Positions 17,094 to 24,256 of a stretch of DNA of 64,000 nt are shown in pieces. The notes beneath the pieces are model-generated. The model saw only the letters and a program-made list of their open reading frames with translations, had not been told where the DNA came from and searched no databases. The DNA lies in assembly GCF_029893345.1 (NCBI RefSeq), contig NZ_JARXVE010000005.1:124001-188000 (forward strand), written 5' to 3'. Source of the stretch: Mycolicibacterium frederiksbergense (GTDB taxonomy: Bacteria; Actinomycetota; Actinomycetes; Mycobacteriales; Mycobacteriaceae). A program made the position numbers and the translations under genes. Positions within the stretch are counted from its first letter, which is position 1. Each line of letters opens with the position of its first letter.

Positions 17094-18979
17094 GTCGCCC
17101 CCAGCTGGGCCGCCGCGCCGGCCCGGCTCGCAGCCTCGATCAGCGAGACGTCGCGCACCGCACCCTTGTCCGCCGACAGGGCCATCGCGGCGTAGGCCCG
17201 CAGCGCCGGCGAGACCTGCCGCTCCCGGTCCCGCGGCCAGCACCCGCCGCTCTCCTCGAGCCGGCGCCGGCGCTCGTCGAGTTCGGTCACCTCGACCCGC
17301 AATTCGATGCTGCGGGCTGGGATGTCGATGTCGATCTGGTCGCCGTCCTGCACCAGGGCGATGACGCCACCGGCCGCCGCCTCGGGCGAGATGTGCCCGA
17401 TCGACAACCCCGACGATCCGCCCGAGAAGCGTCCATCGGTGATCAGCGCACAGACCTTGCCGAGCCCGACACCCTTGAGATACGAGGTGGGATAGAGCAT
17501 TTCCTGCATCCCCGGTCCCCCACGCGGCCCCTCGTAGCGCACCACCACAACATCGCCGGGCCGCACTCGGCCGGTCAGGATGACGTCCTGGGCCTCCTCC
17601 TGGGAATCCACGACCACAGCGGGCCCGCTGAACCGCAGGATCGAATCGTCGACACCGGCGGTCTTGACCACACAGCCGTCCGCGGCGAGGTTCCCGCGCA
17701 GGATCGCCAATCCGCCGTCAGCCGAATACGCATGAACAACGTCGCGGATACAGCCCGACTCCGAGTCCACGTCGAGGCTTTCCCACCGGGACGATTGGGA
17801 GAACGCCGAACTGGTGCGCACGCCGCCGGGCGCGGCGTAGAACAGCTCGACCGCCCCGGCCGAAACCGTAGGTGATCTCAGATCCCACTCGTCGAGCCAC
17901 GCGGTGAGCGAATCGGCGTGTATCGCACGCACATCGGTGTCGAGCAACCCCGCCCGCAGCAGCTCACCCATCACCGTCGGTATACCGCCGGCCCGGTGCA
18001 CGTCCTCCATCAGATAGTCACCGTTGGGCGCGACCTTGCAGATGCACGGAATCCGCCGCGACAACGCCTCGATGTCGGCCATGGTGAAATCCACCTCGGC
18101 CTCGCGCGCCGCCGCCAGCAGATGCAGAATCGTGTTGGTCGATCCGCCCATGGCGATGTCGACGATCATCGCATTGGAAAACGCTGCGGCAGAGGCGATG
18201 TTGCGGGGCAGCACACCGGCATCGTCGCCGTCGTAGTAGCGGCGGGCCAGCGCCATCACCGCCGAGCCCGCGTCCTCATACAACCGACGACGCGCGGTGT
18301 GGGTCGCCAGCGTCGTGCCGTTGCCCGGCAGGGCCAGCCCGATCGCCTCGGTCAGACAGTTCATCGAGTTCGCGGTGAACATGCCCGAGCACGATCCGCA
18401 GGTCGGACAGGCCGCCGCCTCCACGCGTTCGATGTCGGCGTCGGAAATCTCAGGGGCGACGGCGCCGGCCATCGCCGAGATCAGATGCAGCCGGCTGCGC
18501 ACTGTGCCGTCGACGAGCGTCGCGGTGCCACCCTCCATCGGTCCGCCGGACACGAAAACGGTGGGGATGTTCAGCCGCAGCGCCGCCATCAGCATGCCGG
18601 GGGTGATCTTGTCGCAGTTGGAGATACACACCAGCGCATCGGCGCAGTGCGCATTGACCATGTATTCGATCGAATCGGCGATCAGATCGCGCGACGGCAG
18701 CGAGTACAGCATGCCGCCGTGGCCCATCGCGATGCCGTCATCGACGGCGATGGTGTTGAATTCCCGGGCTATTCCACCGGCCGCCTGAACGGCTTCGGCC
18801 ACGATGCGCCCAACCGGCTGCAGGTGGGTGTGGCCGGGCACGAACTCGGTGAAGCTGTTGGCGACCGCCACGATCGGCTTGCCGATGTCGGCGCCGGACA
18901 CGCCGGCAGCCCGCAACAAGGCCCGCGCGCCCGCCATGTTGCGGCCGTGGGTGATGGTTCTGGATCTCAACTCGGGCAT
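17090..18979 (-). CDS. ilvD: Dihydroxy-acid dehydratase IlvD
   Basis: Fe-S enzyme of valine, isoleucine and pantothenate synthesis that dehydrates 2,3-dihydroxy-3-methyl acids to 2-keto acids. At 629 residues it is of the longer, E. coli-like form. The cluster ligands are visible: CISNCDKITPGM (Cys 122) and CPTCGSCSGM (Cys 191-197), and also AMGGSTN and the C-terminal DGRFSGGSSGLSIGHI. No other ilv genes are adjacent. Its 3' end is duplicated as a fragment at 16244-16455. Upstream, a divergent MmyB-like regulator starts 95 bp away. Confidence 0.95.
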   Translation of the reverse strand: MPELRSRTITHGRNMAGARALLRAAGVSGADIGKPIVAVANSFTEFVPGHTHLQPVGRIVAEAVQAAGGIAREFNTIAVDDGIAMGHGGMLYSLPSRDLIADSIEYMVNAHCADALVCISNCDKITPGMLMAALRLNIPTVFVSGGPMEGGTATLVDGTVRSRLHLISAMAGAVAPEISDADIERVEAAACPTCGSCSGMFTANSMNCLTEAIGLALPGNGTTLATHTARRRLYEDAGSAVMALARRYYDGDDAGVLPRNIASAAAFSNAMIVDIAMGGSTNTILHLLAAAREAEVDFTMADIEALSRRIPCICKVAPNGDYLMEDVHRAGGIPTVMGELLRAGLLDTDVRAIHADSLTAWLDEWDLRSPTVSAGAVELFYAAPGGVRTSSAFSQSSRWESLDVDSESGCIRDVVHAYSADGGLAILRGNLAADGCVVKTAGVDDSILRFSGPAVVVDSQEEAQDVILTGRVRPGDVVVVRYEGPRGGPGMQEMLYPTSYLKGVGLGKVCALITDGRFSGGSSGLSIGHISPEAAAGGVIALVQDGDQIDIDIPARSIELRVEVTELDERRRRLEESGGCWPRDRERQVSPALRAYAAMALSADKGAVRDVSLIEAASRAGAAAQLGAT

Positions 18980-19051
18980 ACGCCCATGGTTGTCGACAAT
19001 TCACTGCGGGCGAAGATGCTCCCGGCACTAGTACTGCCAGTACCAGTCCTA

Positions 19052-19074
19052 AAATTGAGCCCTAAAATTTGGCC
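19052..19074. repeat. Short direct repeats in the ilvD/regulator promoter gap
   Basis: The 95-bp gap between ilvD and the divergent regulator is unusually AT-rich and carries two copies of CCTAAAATT about 12 bp apart, just before the regulator's ATG. It could hold promoter or operator elements; nothing more specific is readable. Confidence 0.4.
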
Positions 19075-19908
19075 ATGCCCAACCACGCCGCTCGCGCCGA
19101 ACTGGGCGGCTTCCTGCGGATGCGCCGGGAATCACTGGATCGGTCCGAGCGTGGTCTGCCGCCGATCCGGGGCCGACACAACGGCTTACGCCGGGAGGAA
19201 GTCGCGTTCCTGTCGTCGATCAGCGTCACCTGGTACACGTGGCTGGAACAAGGGCGCGACATCAACCCGTCACGGCAGGTCCTGGAGGCCATCGGGCAGA
19301 CCCTGGCACTCACACCGGCCGATCAGGCGTATCTCCTTTCGCTGGCCGGGTTTTCGCCCGGCGGCGTGCAGTCGCCGCCCGATGCCGGTGATCCGCCCGA
19401 ACACCTGCGCCGACTGCTGGAGGCGTTCGGCCGTTCCCCGGCGTTCGCGATCGATCCCGACTGGGAGATCACCGCGTGGAATCACGCCTACGCGGCGCTG
19501 TACCCGCGGGTGCGCACAGTGGCGCCCGCGGATCGGAATCTGTTGTGGCTGGTGTTCACCGATCCGTCGATCAGGCAGCTGATGCCCGACTGGGAGGTGG
19601 AGAGCCGGCGGTTCGTATCCGAATACCGCATGCAGAACGGCGCGCGGCTCGGCGCACCGACCGTCATCCGCCTGCTGGACCGGCTGCGCTCGGAAAGCCC
19701 GGAATTCGAACGCATGTGGGAGGACCATGCCATCGAGGGCTTTCAAACCCGGATCCGGCGGTTCGACCACCAGCTGATCGGAACGACCGAGCTGGAGTAT
19801 CACCGGCTGGTCCCGGCCGACCTTCCGGATCTCAACATCGTCGTCTACACCCCGGCCACCGAGACGGCGGCCGATCAGCTGAACCGGCTCGTCGCCGACG
19901 AACCATGA
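19075..19908 (+). CDS. XRE-family regulator with MmyB-like ligand domain
   Basis: Transcription factor of 277 residues. Residues 1-75 are a Cro/C1-type helix-turn-helix (LGGFLRMRRESL, LRREEVAFLSSISVTWYTWLEQGRDINPSRQVL), and the remainder is the MmyB-like domain (PAFAIDPDWEITAWNHAYAALYP, then a C-terminal FDHQLIGTTELEYHRLVPADLP), which in this family has a PAS-like fold and binds fatty acyl ligands. ATG 19075 is preferred over the TTG two codons earlier. It typically regulates a neighbouring gene; ilvD is divergent and the nearest candidate. Confidence 0.87.
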   Translation: MPNHAARAELGGFLRMRRESLDRSERGLPPIRGRHNGLRREEVAFLSSISVTWYTWLEQGRDINPSRQVLEAIGQTLALTPADQAYLLSLAGFSPGGVQSPPDAGDPPEHLRRLLEAFGRSPAFAIDPDWEITAWNHAYAALYPRVRTVAPADRNLLWLVFTDPSIRQLMPDWEVESRRFVSEYRMQNGARLGAPTVIRLLDRLRSESPEFERMWEDHAIEGFQTRIRRFDHQLIGTTELEYHRLVPADLPDLNIVVYTPATETAADQLNRLVADEP

Positions 19909-19921
19909 CCGGCCCTTGTAG

Positions 19922-20299
19922 TCAGTCCCGCCCGGACACCCAATGCACTGCCGACGGGCTCAGCAGCATGCCCAACGTGACCAGCGCGAGCAACCCGACC
20001 AGCACGCCGTAGACGACATGGTGGGAGGTGATCACATACCAGGCCACCGGCAACAACAGCAGGTTGGTCAGCACCGCGATGCCCCGGCCCCAGCGCCGTC
20101 CGGTGATCAGCGCCCAGCCACCGGCGAGCACCCCGCCCCCGATGAGCAGGAACCAGATCGCGGTGCCGTAGCCGCTGACGATGTGCTGGTCGGCACCGGC
20201 CACGGCACGCACCAGCAGCACGACCGCCATGATCAGCGCGGCTACCCCTTCGGCGGCGGTCAGAAAGCCCGCGTAGCGGACGGCAGGCGGCTGAATCAC
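19922..20299 (-). CDS. Small four-helix membrane protein (Rv3217c-like)
   Basis: Protein of 125 residues with four hydrophobic segments (about 10-30, 43-63, 70-88, 93-112) and short loops, so an integral membrane protein. Start is the GTG overlapping the aroQ stop (GTGA), so it is translated together with aroQ. It occupies the position expected for Rv3217c in the conserved gene order. Function unknown. Confidence 0.75.
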   Translation of the reverse strand: MIQPPAVRYAGFLTAAEGVAALIMAVVLLVRAVAGADQHIVSGYGTAIWFLLIGGGVLAGGWALITGRRWGRGIAVLTNLLLLPVAWYVITSHHVVYGVLVGLLALVTLGMLLSPSAVHWVSGRD

Positions 20300-20736
20300 G
20301 ACAGCTTCTCCGCCAGGTAGCGCACCGCGTACTGATATCCGGCCGGTCCGGCGCCGGCGATCACCACCTCGGCGACAGCCGAGACGTACGAGTGGTGCCG
20401 GAACGACTCGCGGGTGTGGATGTTGCTCAGGTGCACCTCCACCACCGGCAGTTCGACAGCGCTGAGCGCGTCGGGGATCGCCACCGAGGTGTGGCTGTAG
20501 GCGGCGGGGTTGATGATGATCCCCGCGCAGTCCGCACGGGCGGCCTGAATGGCATCGATCAGCACGCCCTCATGGTTGCTCTGCACCGCACGGAGCTCAA
20601 GGCCGTATCCGGCGGCGGTCTCGGCCACCTGCTGCTCGATCTCGGCCAGCGTGGTGGATCCGTAGATCTCGGGCTGCCGGGTGCCGAGCAGGTTGAGGTT
20701 GGGCCCGTTGACGAGCAGTAATCGGGGTTTGTCCAC
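20296..20736 (-). CDS. aroQ: Type II 3-dehydroquinate dehydratase
   Basis: Shikimate-pathway enzyme converting 3-dehydroquinate to 3-dehydroshikimate. The 146-residue length is exact for type II enzymes. Visible: NGPNLNLLGTRQPEIYG with the catalytic tyrosine at its end, the QSNHEG strand, NPAAYSHTSVAI, EVHLSN and the RESFRHHSY segment with conserved arginine and histidine. The GTG start at 20736 gives the family N-terminus (DKPRLLLVNGPN); a long in-frame upstream extension runs antisense into the YchJ gene and is not real. In M. tuberculosis the single aroQ lies in an aro operon elsewhere. Confidence 0.93.
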   Translation of the reverse strand: MDKPRLLLVNGPNLNLLGTRQPEIYGSTTLAEIEQQVAETAAGYGLELRAVQSNHEGVLIDAIQAARADCAGIIINPAAYSHTSVAIPDALSAVELPVVEVHLSNIHTRESFRHHSYVSAVAEVVIAGAGPAGYQYAVRYLAEKLS

Positions 20737-20814
20737 CTCCGTACGGTACCGGCGCAGGGGCCTGGTGGTGTACGCCCGCGGGGGTGTTTCGGGCCGCACT
20801 GCCACACTTGCCGC

Positions 20815-21204
20815 ATGACGAGCAGCCCACGGTGCCCCTGCGGGAGCGGTGACGATTACGCCGACTGTTGCGGGCCGCTGCACCGCGGCGAGCGGGTGGC
20901 GCGCACCGCCGTGGCTCTGATGCGTTCCCGGTTCAGCGCATACGCCGTCGGTGACGCCGACTACGTGCTGGCGACGTGGCACCCGGCCACCCGGCCCGCC
21001 GACGTCACCCTCGACGAAACCATCACCTGGCGCCGGCTGCAGATCGTGGACACCGAACGCGGTGGTGACGACGATCACGACGGGGTGGTCGAGTTCCGGG
21101 CCCAATACGTCGACGGTGGCAGGCGGCACATCCTGCATGAACGCAGTCGCTTCATCCGCACCGGTGATCGGTGGCACTATCTGGACGGCGCGTTCCCGCC
21201 GTGA
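20815..21204 (+). CDS. YchJ-family (UPF0225) protein with SEC-C motif
   Basis: Protein of 129 residues. It begins with a SEC-C zinc-binding motif (CPCGSGDDYADCCGPLH) and continues with the NTF2-like YchJ fold (ARTAVALMRSRFSAYAVGDADYVLATWHP, then a cystatin-like sheet with VEFRAQYVDGGRRHILHERSRF). Usual length is 120-150. Function unknown; SEC-C motifs often bind zinc and contact nucleic acid or partner proteins. It is divergent from aroQ and is the last core gene before the CRISPR-Cas locus. Confidence 0.85.
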   Translation: MTSSPRCPCGSGDDYADCCGPLHRGERVARTAVALMRSRFSAYAVGDADYVLATWHPATRPADVTLDETITWRRLQIVDTERGGDDDHDGVVEFRAQYVDGGRRHILHERSRFIRTGDRWHYLDGAFPP

Positions 21205-21223
21205 GCACGTACCTAGCGGCGCA

Positions 21224-21260
21224 CCTGGGATGGGCCACGCTTCCCACGACCCACCCCAGG
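21224..21260 (+). terminator. Hairpin after the YchJ gene
   Basis: CCTGGGATGGG (21224-21234) pairs with CCCACCCCAGG (21250-21260), 11 bp with one mismatch, 20 bp past the YchJ stop and well before the cas genes. It would insulate the cas operon. Confidence 0.5.
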
Positions 21261-21374
21261 GCAACGAAGCCGACCTAACGCCGGACTCACCCGTACCTAA
21301 TCGGGGAAACATCTACGGCCAAGCCTCAACCAAGACCCGTACGGGCAGTTTCAGTCTACTTGTACGTAGATGTT

Positions 21375-21391
21375 TTACCGAAAGACGGTAA
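21375..21391. promoter_or_regulatory. Inverted repeat in the cas operon leader
   Basis: TTACCG-AAAGA-CGGTAA lies about 95 bp before the csb1 start in an AT-rich patch (TACGTAGATG just upstream, AATTAGCG and ACATTATTTTG downstream) that stands out from the GC-rich surroundings. This is the best candidate for the cas promoter/operator; no known regulator motif is recognised. Confidence 0.4.
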
Positions 21392-21485
21392 TTAGCGAAA
21401 CACATTATTTTGTCCGATCAGCTCGGTACCCTCCGACTCATCACGTCGATCACTACCCGACACCACCGACAACAGGAGGAGCCAC

Positions 21486-22700
21486 GTGGGCACTCTCGAC
21501 TTCGACCATCTGCTCGCCGCCTGCCAGCCCGGGGGCGCTGCCACTCTTACGTCAGTCACCGATCTGGTGGCAGCAGAAGGACCGCACGGCGGCATCGCAC
21601 CGGCCCGATTCGTTCCGGCGCGCGGCGGCGGCGGCACGTACTGCTATGAGCAGCGGTTCATCGACGGCGAAGCTGCGACCTGCGTTTTAGTCGACGCCAA
21701 GGCGTCCCAGCTGAACCGCTGCGAGGACGAGATCGTGAAGGCAATCGCCGACGGGACTGAGCCATTGGCCCTCACTCCGCGCGTCGTCGTCCGGTATGCC
21801 GACGGCACCACCGCCAGTGATCTGCAGTTGCCGCACCGATTGTTCGACGGTCATATCCGTGCAGGACACGTCGACGGGAAGAGCGTCACCGAGCACTCGG
21901 ATTACCGCGCCGCCCGTGACGCGACACCAGCAAATGTCCGAGCGATCCTCGAACTCGCTCCGGCCGCGCTCGTTCTCGGCGGGTGGGACTCGACCCGTCG
22001 CGCCCGTCAGGGCCGGTATCGCAGCGCACTGACCGGTGAGATCATCGGCGAACTCGCCGATCAGACGAACGGTGACATCAACACGATCCAGACCCCGAAG
22101 CGTGGCGGCGCCCGGTCTGACACCATCGCGGCGAGCGTGCGGCTCACCGGAAAACAACTCGAAGAACTCCTCGTCGATCAGGAAGCGGAACTGTCGATCA
22201 AACTCGCGACCAAGATCCGAGATGAGGCCAAGAAGGCGAAGAACGGCCGCACATCCGCGTCGACACTCGGTCTCGGGTCCATCCCTCCGACCCTTGAGAA
22301 TCTCGGGCTGGTGTCATGCCGCCGTATCATCCGGTCCCACGTGCTGTCATTCGCGGCGCTGCGGCAGTTGCGCTTCGGGGCGGGTCCGGATGGTGACGCT
22401 GCGTGCCGGGCACTGCTCGCCGCTTTCGCATTGGCCGGGCTCGCCCGCGCCAACGCCGAACTGAACCTCCGGGCGAACTGCAATCTCCGCGAGGCCAGCG
22501 TGCCGACCACCGAGTTGGATGCCCGCTACGGTCAAGTCATCTCACTCGACCCGATCGAAACCGCGACGGCCGACGCGCTGCTCGGCGAGGCCATCGAACA
22601 GGCTCGTGCAACGGCCGGAATCCGCTGGGAAGGGCAGGTCTTCGAGGTGACCGGCAATGAGCTGGTCGTGAACAACGCCGATACAGACGCCGAGGAGTAA
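21486..22700 (+). CDS. csb1: Type I-G CRISPR backbone protein Csb1 (Cas7)
   Basis: Backbone subunit that coats the crRNA spacer in the Cascade complex; 404 residues. It matches the Csb1/GSU0053 layout: an N-terminal strand, FVPARGGGGTYCYEQRFIDGE, then CVLVDAKASQLNRCEDEI, LTPRVVVRYADG, HRLFDGHIRAG, and a C-terminal RRIIRSHVLSFAALRQLRFG segment. GTG start with a perfect AGGAGGA 5 bp upstream (21474-21480), the strongest ribosome site in the locus and fitting for a multi-copy subunit. First gene of the cas operon; csb2 begins 2 bp after its stop. Confidence 0.88.
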   Translation: MGTLDFDHLLAACQPGGAATLTSVTDLVAAEGPHGGIAPARFVPARGGGGTYCYEQRFIDGEAATCVLVDAKASQLNRCEDEIVKAIADGTEPLALTPRVVVRYADGTTASDLQLPHRLFDGHIRAGHVDGKSVTEHSDYRAARDATPANVRAILELAPAALVLGGWDSTRRARQGRYRSALTGEIIGELADQTNGDINTIQTPKRGGARSDTIAASVRLTGKQLEELLVDQEAELSIKLATKIRDEAKKAKNGRTSASTLGLGSIPPTLENLGLVSCRRIIRSHVLSFAALRQLRFGAGPDGDAACRALLAAFALAGLARANAELNLRANCNLREASVPTTELDARYGQVISLDPIETATADALLGEAIEQARATAGIRWEGQVFEVTGNELVVNNADTDAEE

Positions 22701-22702
22701 CT

Positions 22703-24256
22703 GTGTCGATCACCGGAATCCGGGCACGATTCCCGCTCGGCGTTTATGTGGGGCATCGCCCCGACGGCTCCCCCGACCCGTTGCCATCCACACTGCGGCT
22801 GCACGCCGCTCTGGTGGCGGCAGCCTCCGCAGGCAGTTCGGCGGAGCCGGAAAGCGTCGGATTGACCAGGACGGCCGCCGCCACGCGTGCGCTGGAATGG
22901 ATCGAGGACAACCCGCCGGACTTTGTCGAACTCCCGCCCGTGCGCGAGAACTCTCCCGCCAACAAGTTCTCCTATCGTGACGAGGGCGTCGTCGAGAAGG
23001 TTGGCAAAGCACCTATCCGCCGAAAAACCCAGCGCGCAGTCGGTACCGGGACAGCGGTGTCCGCGCCGATCGGGTGGGGTTGGGAGACCGTCCCTGAAGA
23101 CGTCGCCGGGGCGTTGGCCGTTCTGTGCGAGGACGTTCCGTCCCTCGGGGAAGCCGACTCTCCGGTCGTGCTTGAGTTCGGCCAGATCACACCGACGCAC
23201 CGCCGATCATCTGAGACTTCTCCGTTCGCTCGCGCGGGCATCCGGATCGCGACCCCCATCCGTGGCCGGCTCGATGAACTGGACGAGCTGCACAGTGCCG
23301 CGCAGCCTGCCGTACCACCGTCGGTCTCGAAGGACCGCTGGGTAGCCACCGAGCTCCCCACACCTCCGCGGATCAGCCATACCAGTTCGTTCGAGGTCGG
23401 CTATGACGTCATCGGCGACCCCGCGCCGCGTCGCGCTCCGTGGCGACACGTGATCCACATCGGGATCGACATGCCGATCAGCAACTCGGAGCGTGTCGCG
23501 TGGTCGGTCGCACTGCACCGCGCGATGGTCTCAGCACTGGACACTGAGGCGTCGGCAGTGATCACCGGGCGGTACGCCGGCGACATCATCGCGCCGGCGA
23601 ATCGCGTGGCGATCCAGCCCGTCGATGCCGGCGTGATGAACCTATCCCGACACCCGCATCTCGGCGCCGGGATTGCCGTGCTCGTACCCGACGGCGCTTT
23701 AGACATCACAAACCGCGCTCTGGTGAGGGTGACACGGCTCTACCGACGCGGGAACCAGCCGATTCTCCTCGGCCACCGGACAACAGTGGATGCGGCGACC
23801 TTCTGGAGAGCCCCGGATCCTGACATGGTGCGTGTGTGGGAAAGCCTTCCCGCCGTGATGCCAGAGACCCGCCGTCCACGCCGACCACAGCGACGCACGT
23901 GGACACTTGCCGAATCAGCGCTGCTGTCTGTGGGATTCGTATTCCGCGACGAACTGCCGCCGGCGACAGCCGGTGTCGCCGAAGAACGGTACGCCGCAAT
24001 CGTTGACGCAGTTGAATCCCGCGGGGTTACGGCGCTCGCGACATCACCTATCCCTGATGCGGACGTTCGAAAGTATGCACACAAGATGCCCGAAGGGGTT
24101 GTCGCCCAACCGTATCGACTGCAGTTGGACGGTGGCACTCTCCTGCCCGAACAGGGAATGATCGCCGTCGGTCAGAGCCGACACCTGGGTGGCGGCCTGC
24201 TGTGCCCGGTCGACCGACCAGCCTCGCTGCGCGAATCCTGGAGCGTGCCCCGGTGA
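22703..24256 (+). CDS. csb2: Type I-G protein Csb2 (Cas5-Cas6 fusion)
   Basis: 517-residue RAMP protein of the Csb2/GSU0054 family, in which a Cas5-like N-terminal half and a Cas6-like C-terminal half are fused; it would cap the crRNA 5' handle and cut the repeat hairpin in the pre-crRNA. Visible: the N-terminal RAMP strand GIRARFPLGVYVGHRP, PSTLRLHAALVAAA, and a C-terminal histidine/glycine-rich GQSRHLGGGLLCPV, the likely Cas6 G-loop. GTG start; the terminal GAGGAG of csb1 serves as ribosome site. Its stop overlaps the cas3 start (GTGA). Confidence 0.85.
   Translation: MSITGIRARFPLGVYVGHRPDGSPDPLPSTLRLHAALVAAASAGSSAEPESVGLTRTAAATRALEWIEDNPPDFVELPPVRENSPANKFSYRDEGVVEKVGKAPIRRKTQRAVGTGTAVSAPIGWGWETVPEDVAGALAVLCEDVPSLGEADSPVVLEFGQITPTHRRSSETSPFARAGIRIATPIRGRLDELDELHSAAQPAVPPSVSKDRWVATELPTPPRISHTSSFEVGYDVIGDPAPRRAPWRHVIHIGIDMPISNSERVAWSVALHRAMVSALDTEASAVITGRYAGDIIAPANRVAIQPVDAGVMNLSRHPHLGAGIAVLVPDGALDITNRALVRVTRLYRRGNQPILLGHRTTVDAATFWRAPDPDMVRVWESLPAVMPETRRPRRPQRRTWTLAESALLSVGFVFRDELPPATAGVAEERYAAIVDAVESRGVTALATSPIPDADVRKYAHKMPEGVVAQPYRLQLDGGTLLPEQGMIAVGQSRHLGGGLLCPVDRPASLRESWSVPR

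Noticed and set aside
24202..24252. Upstream ATG as the cas3 start
   Set aside because: It would overlap csb2 by 55 bp; the GTGA overlap at 24253 matches the coupling style of the rest of the operon.
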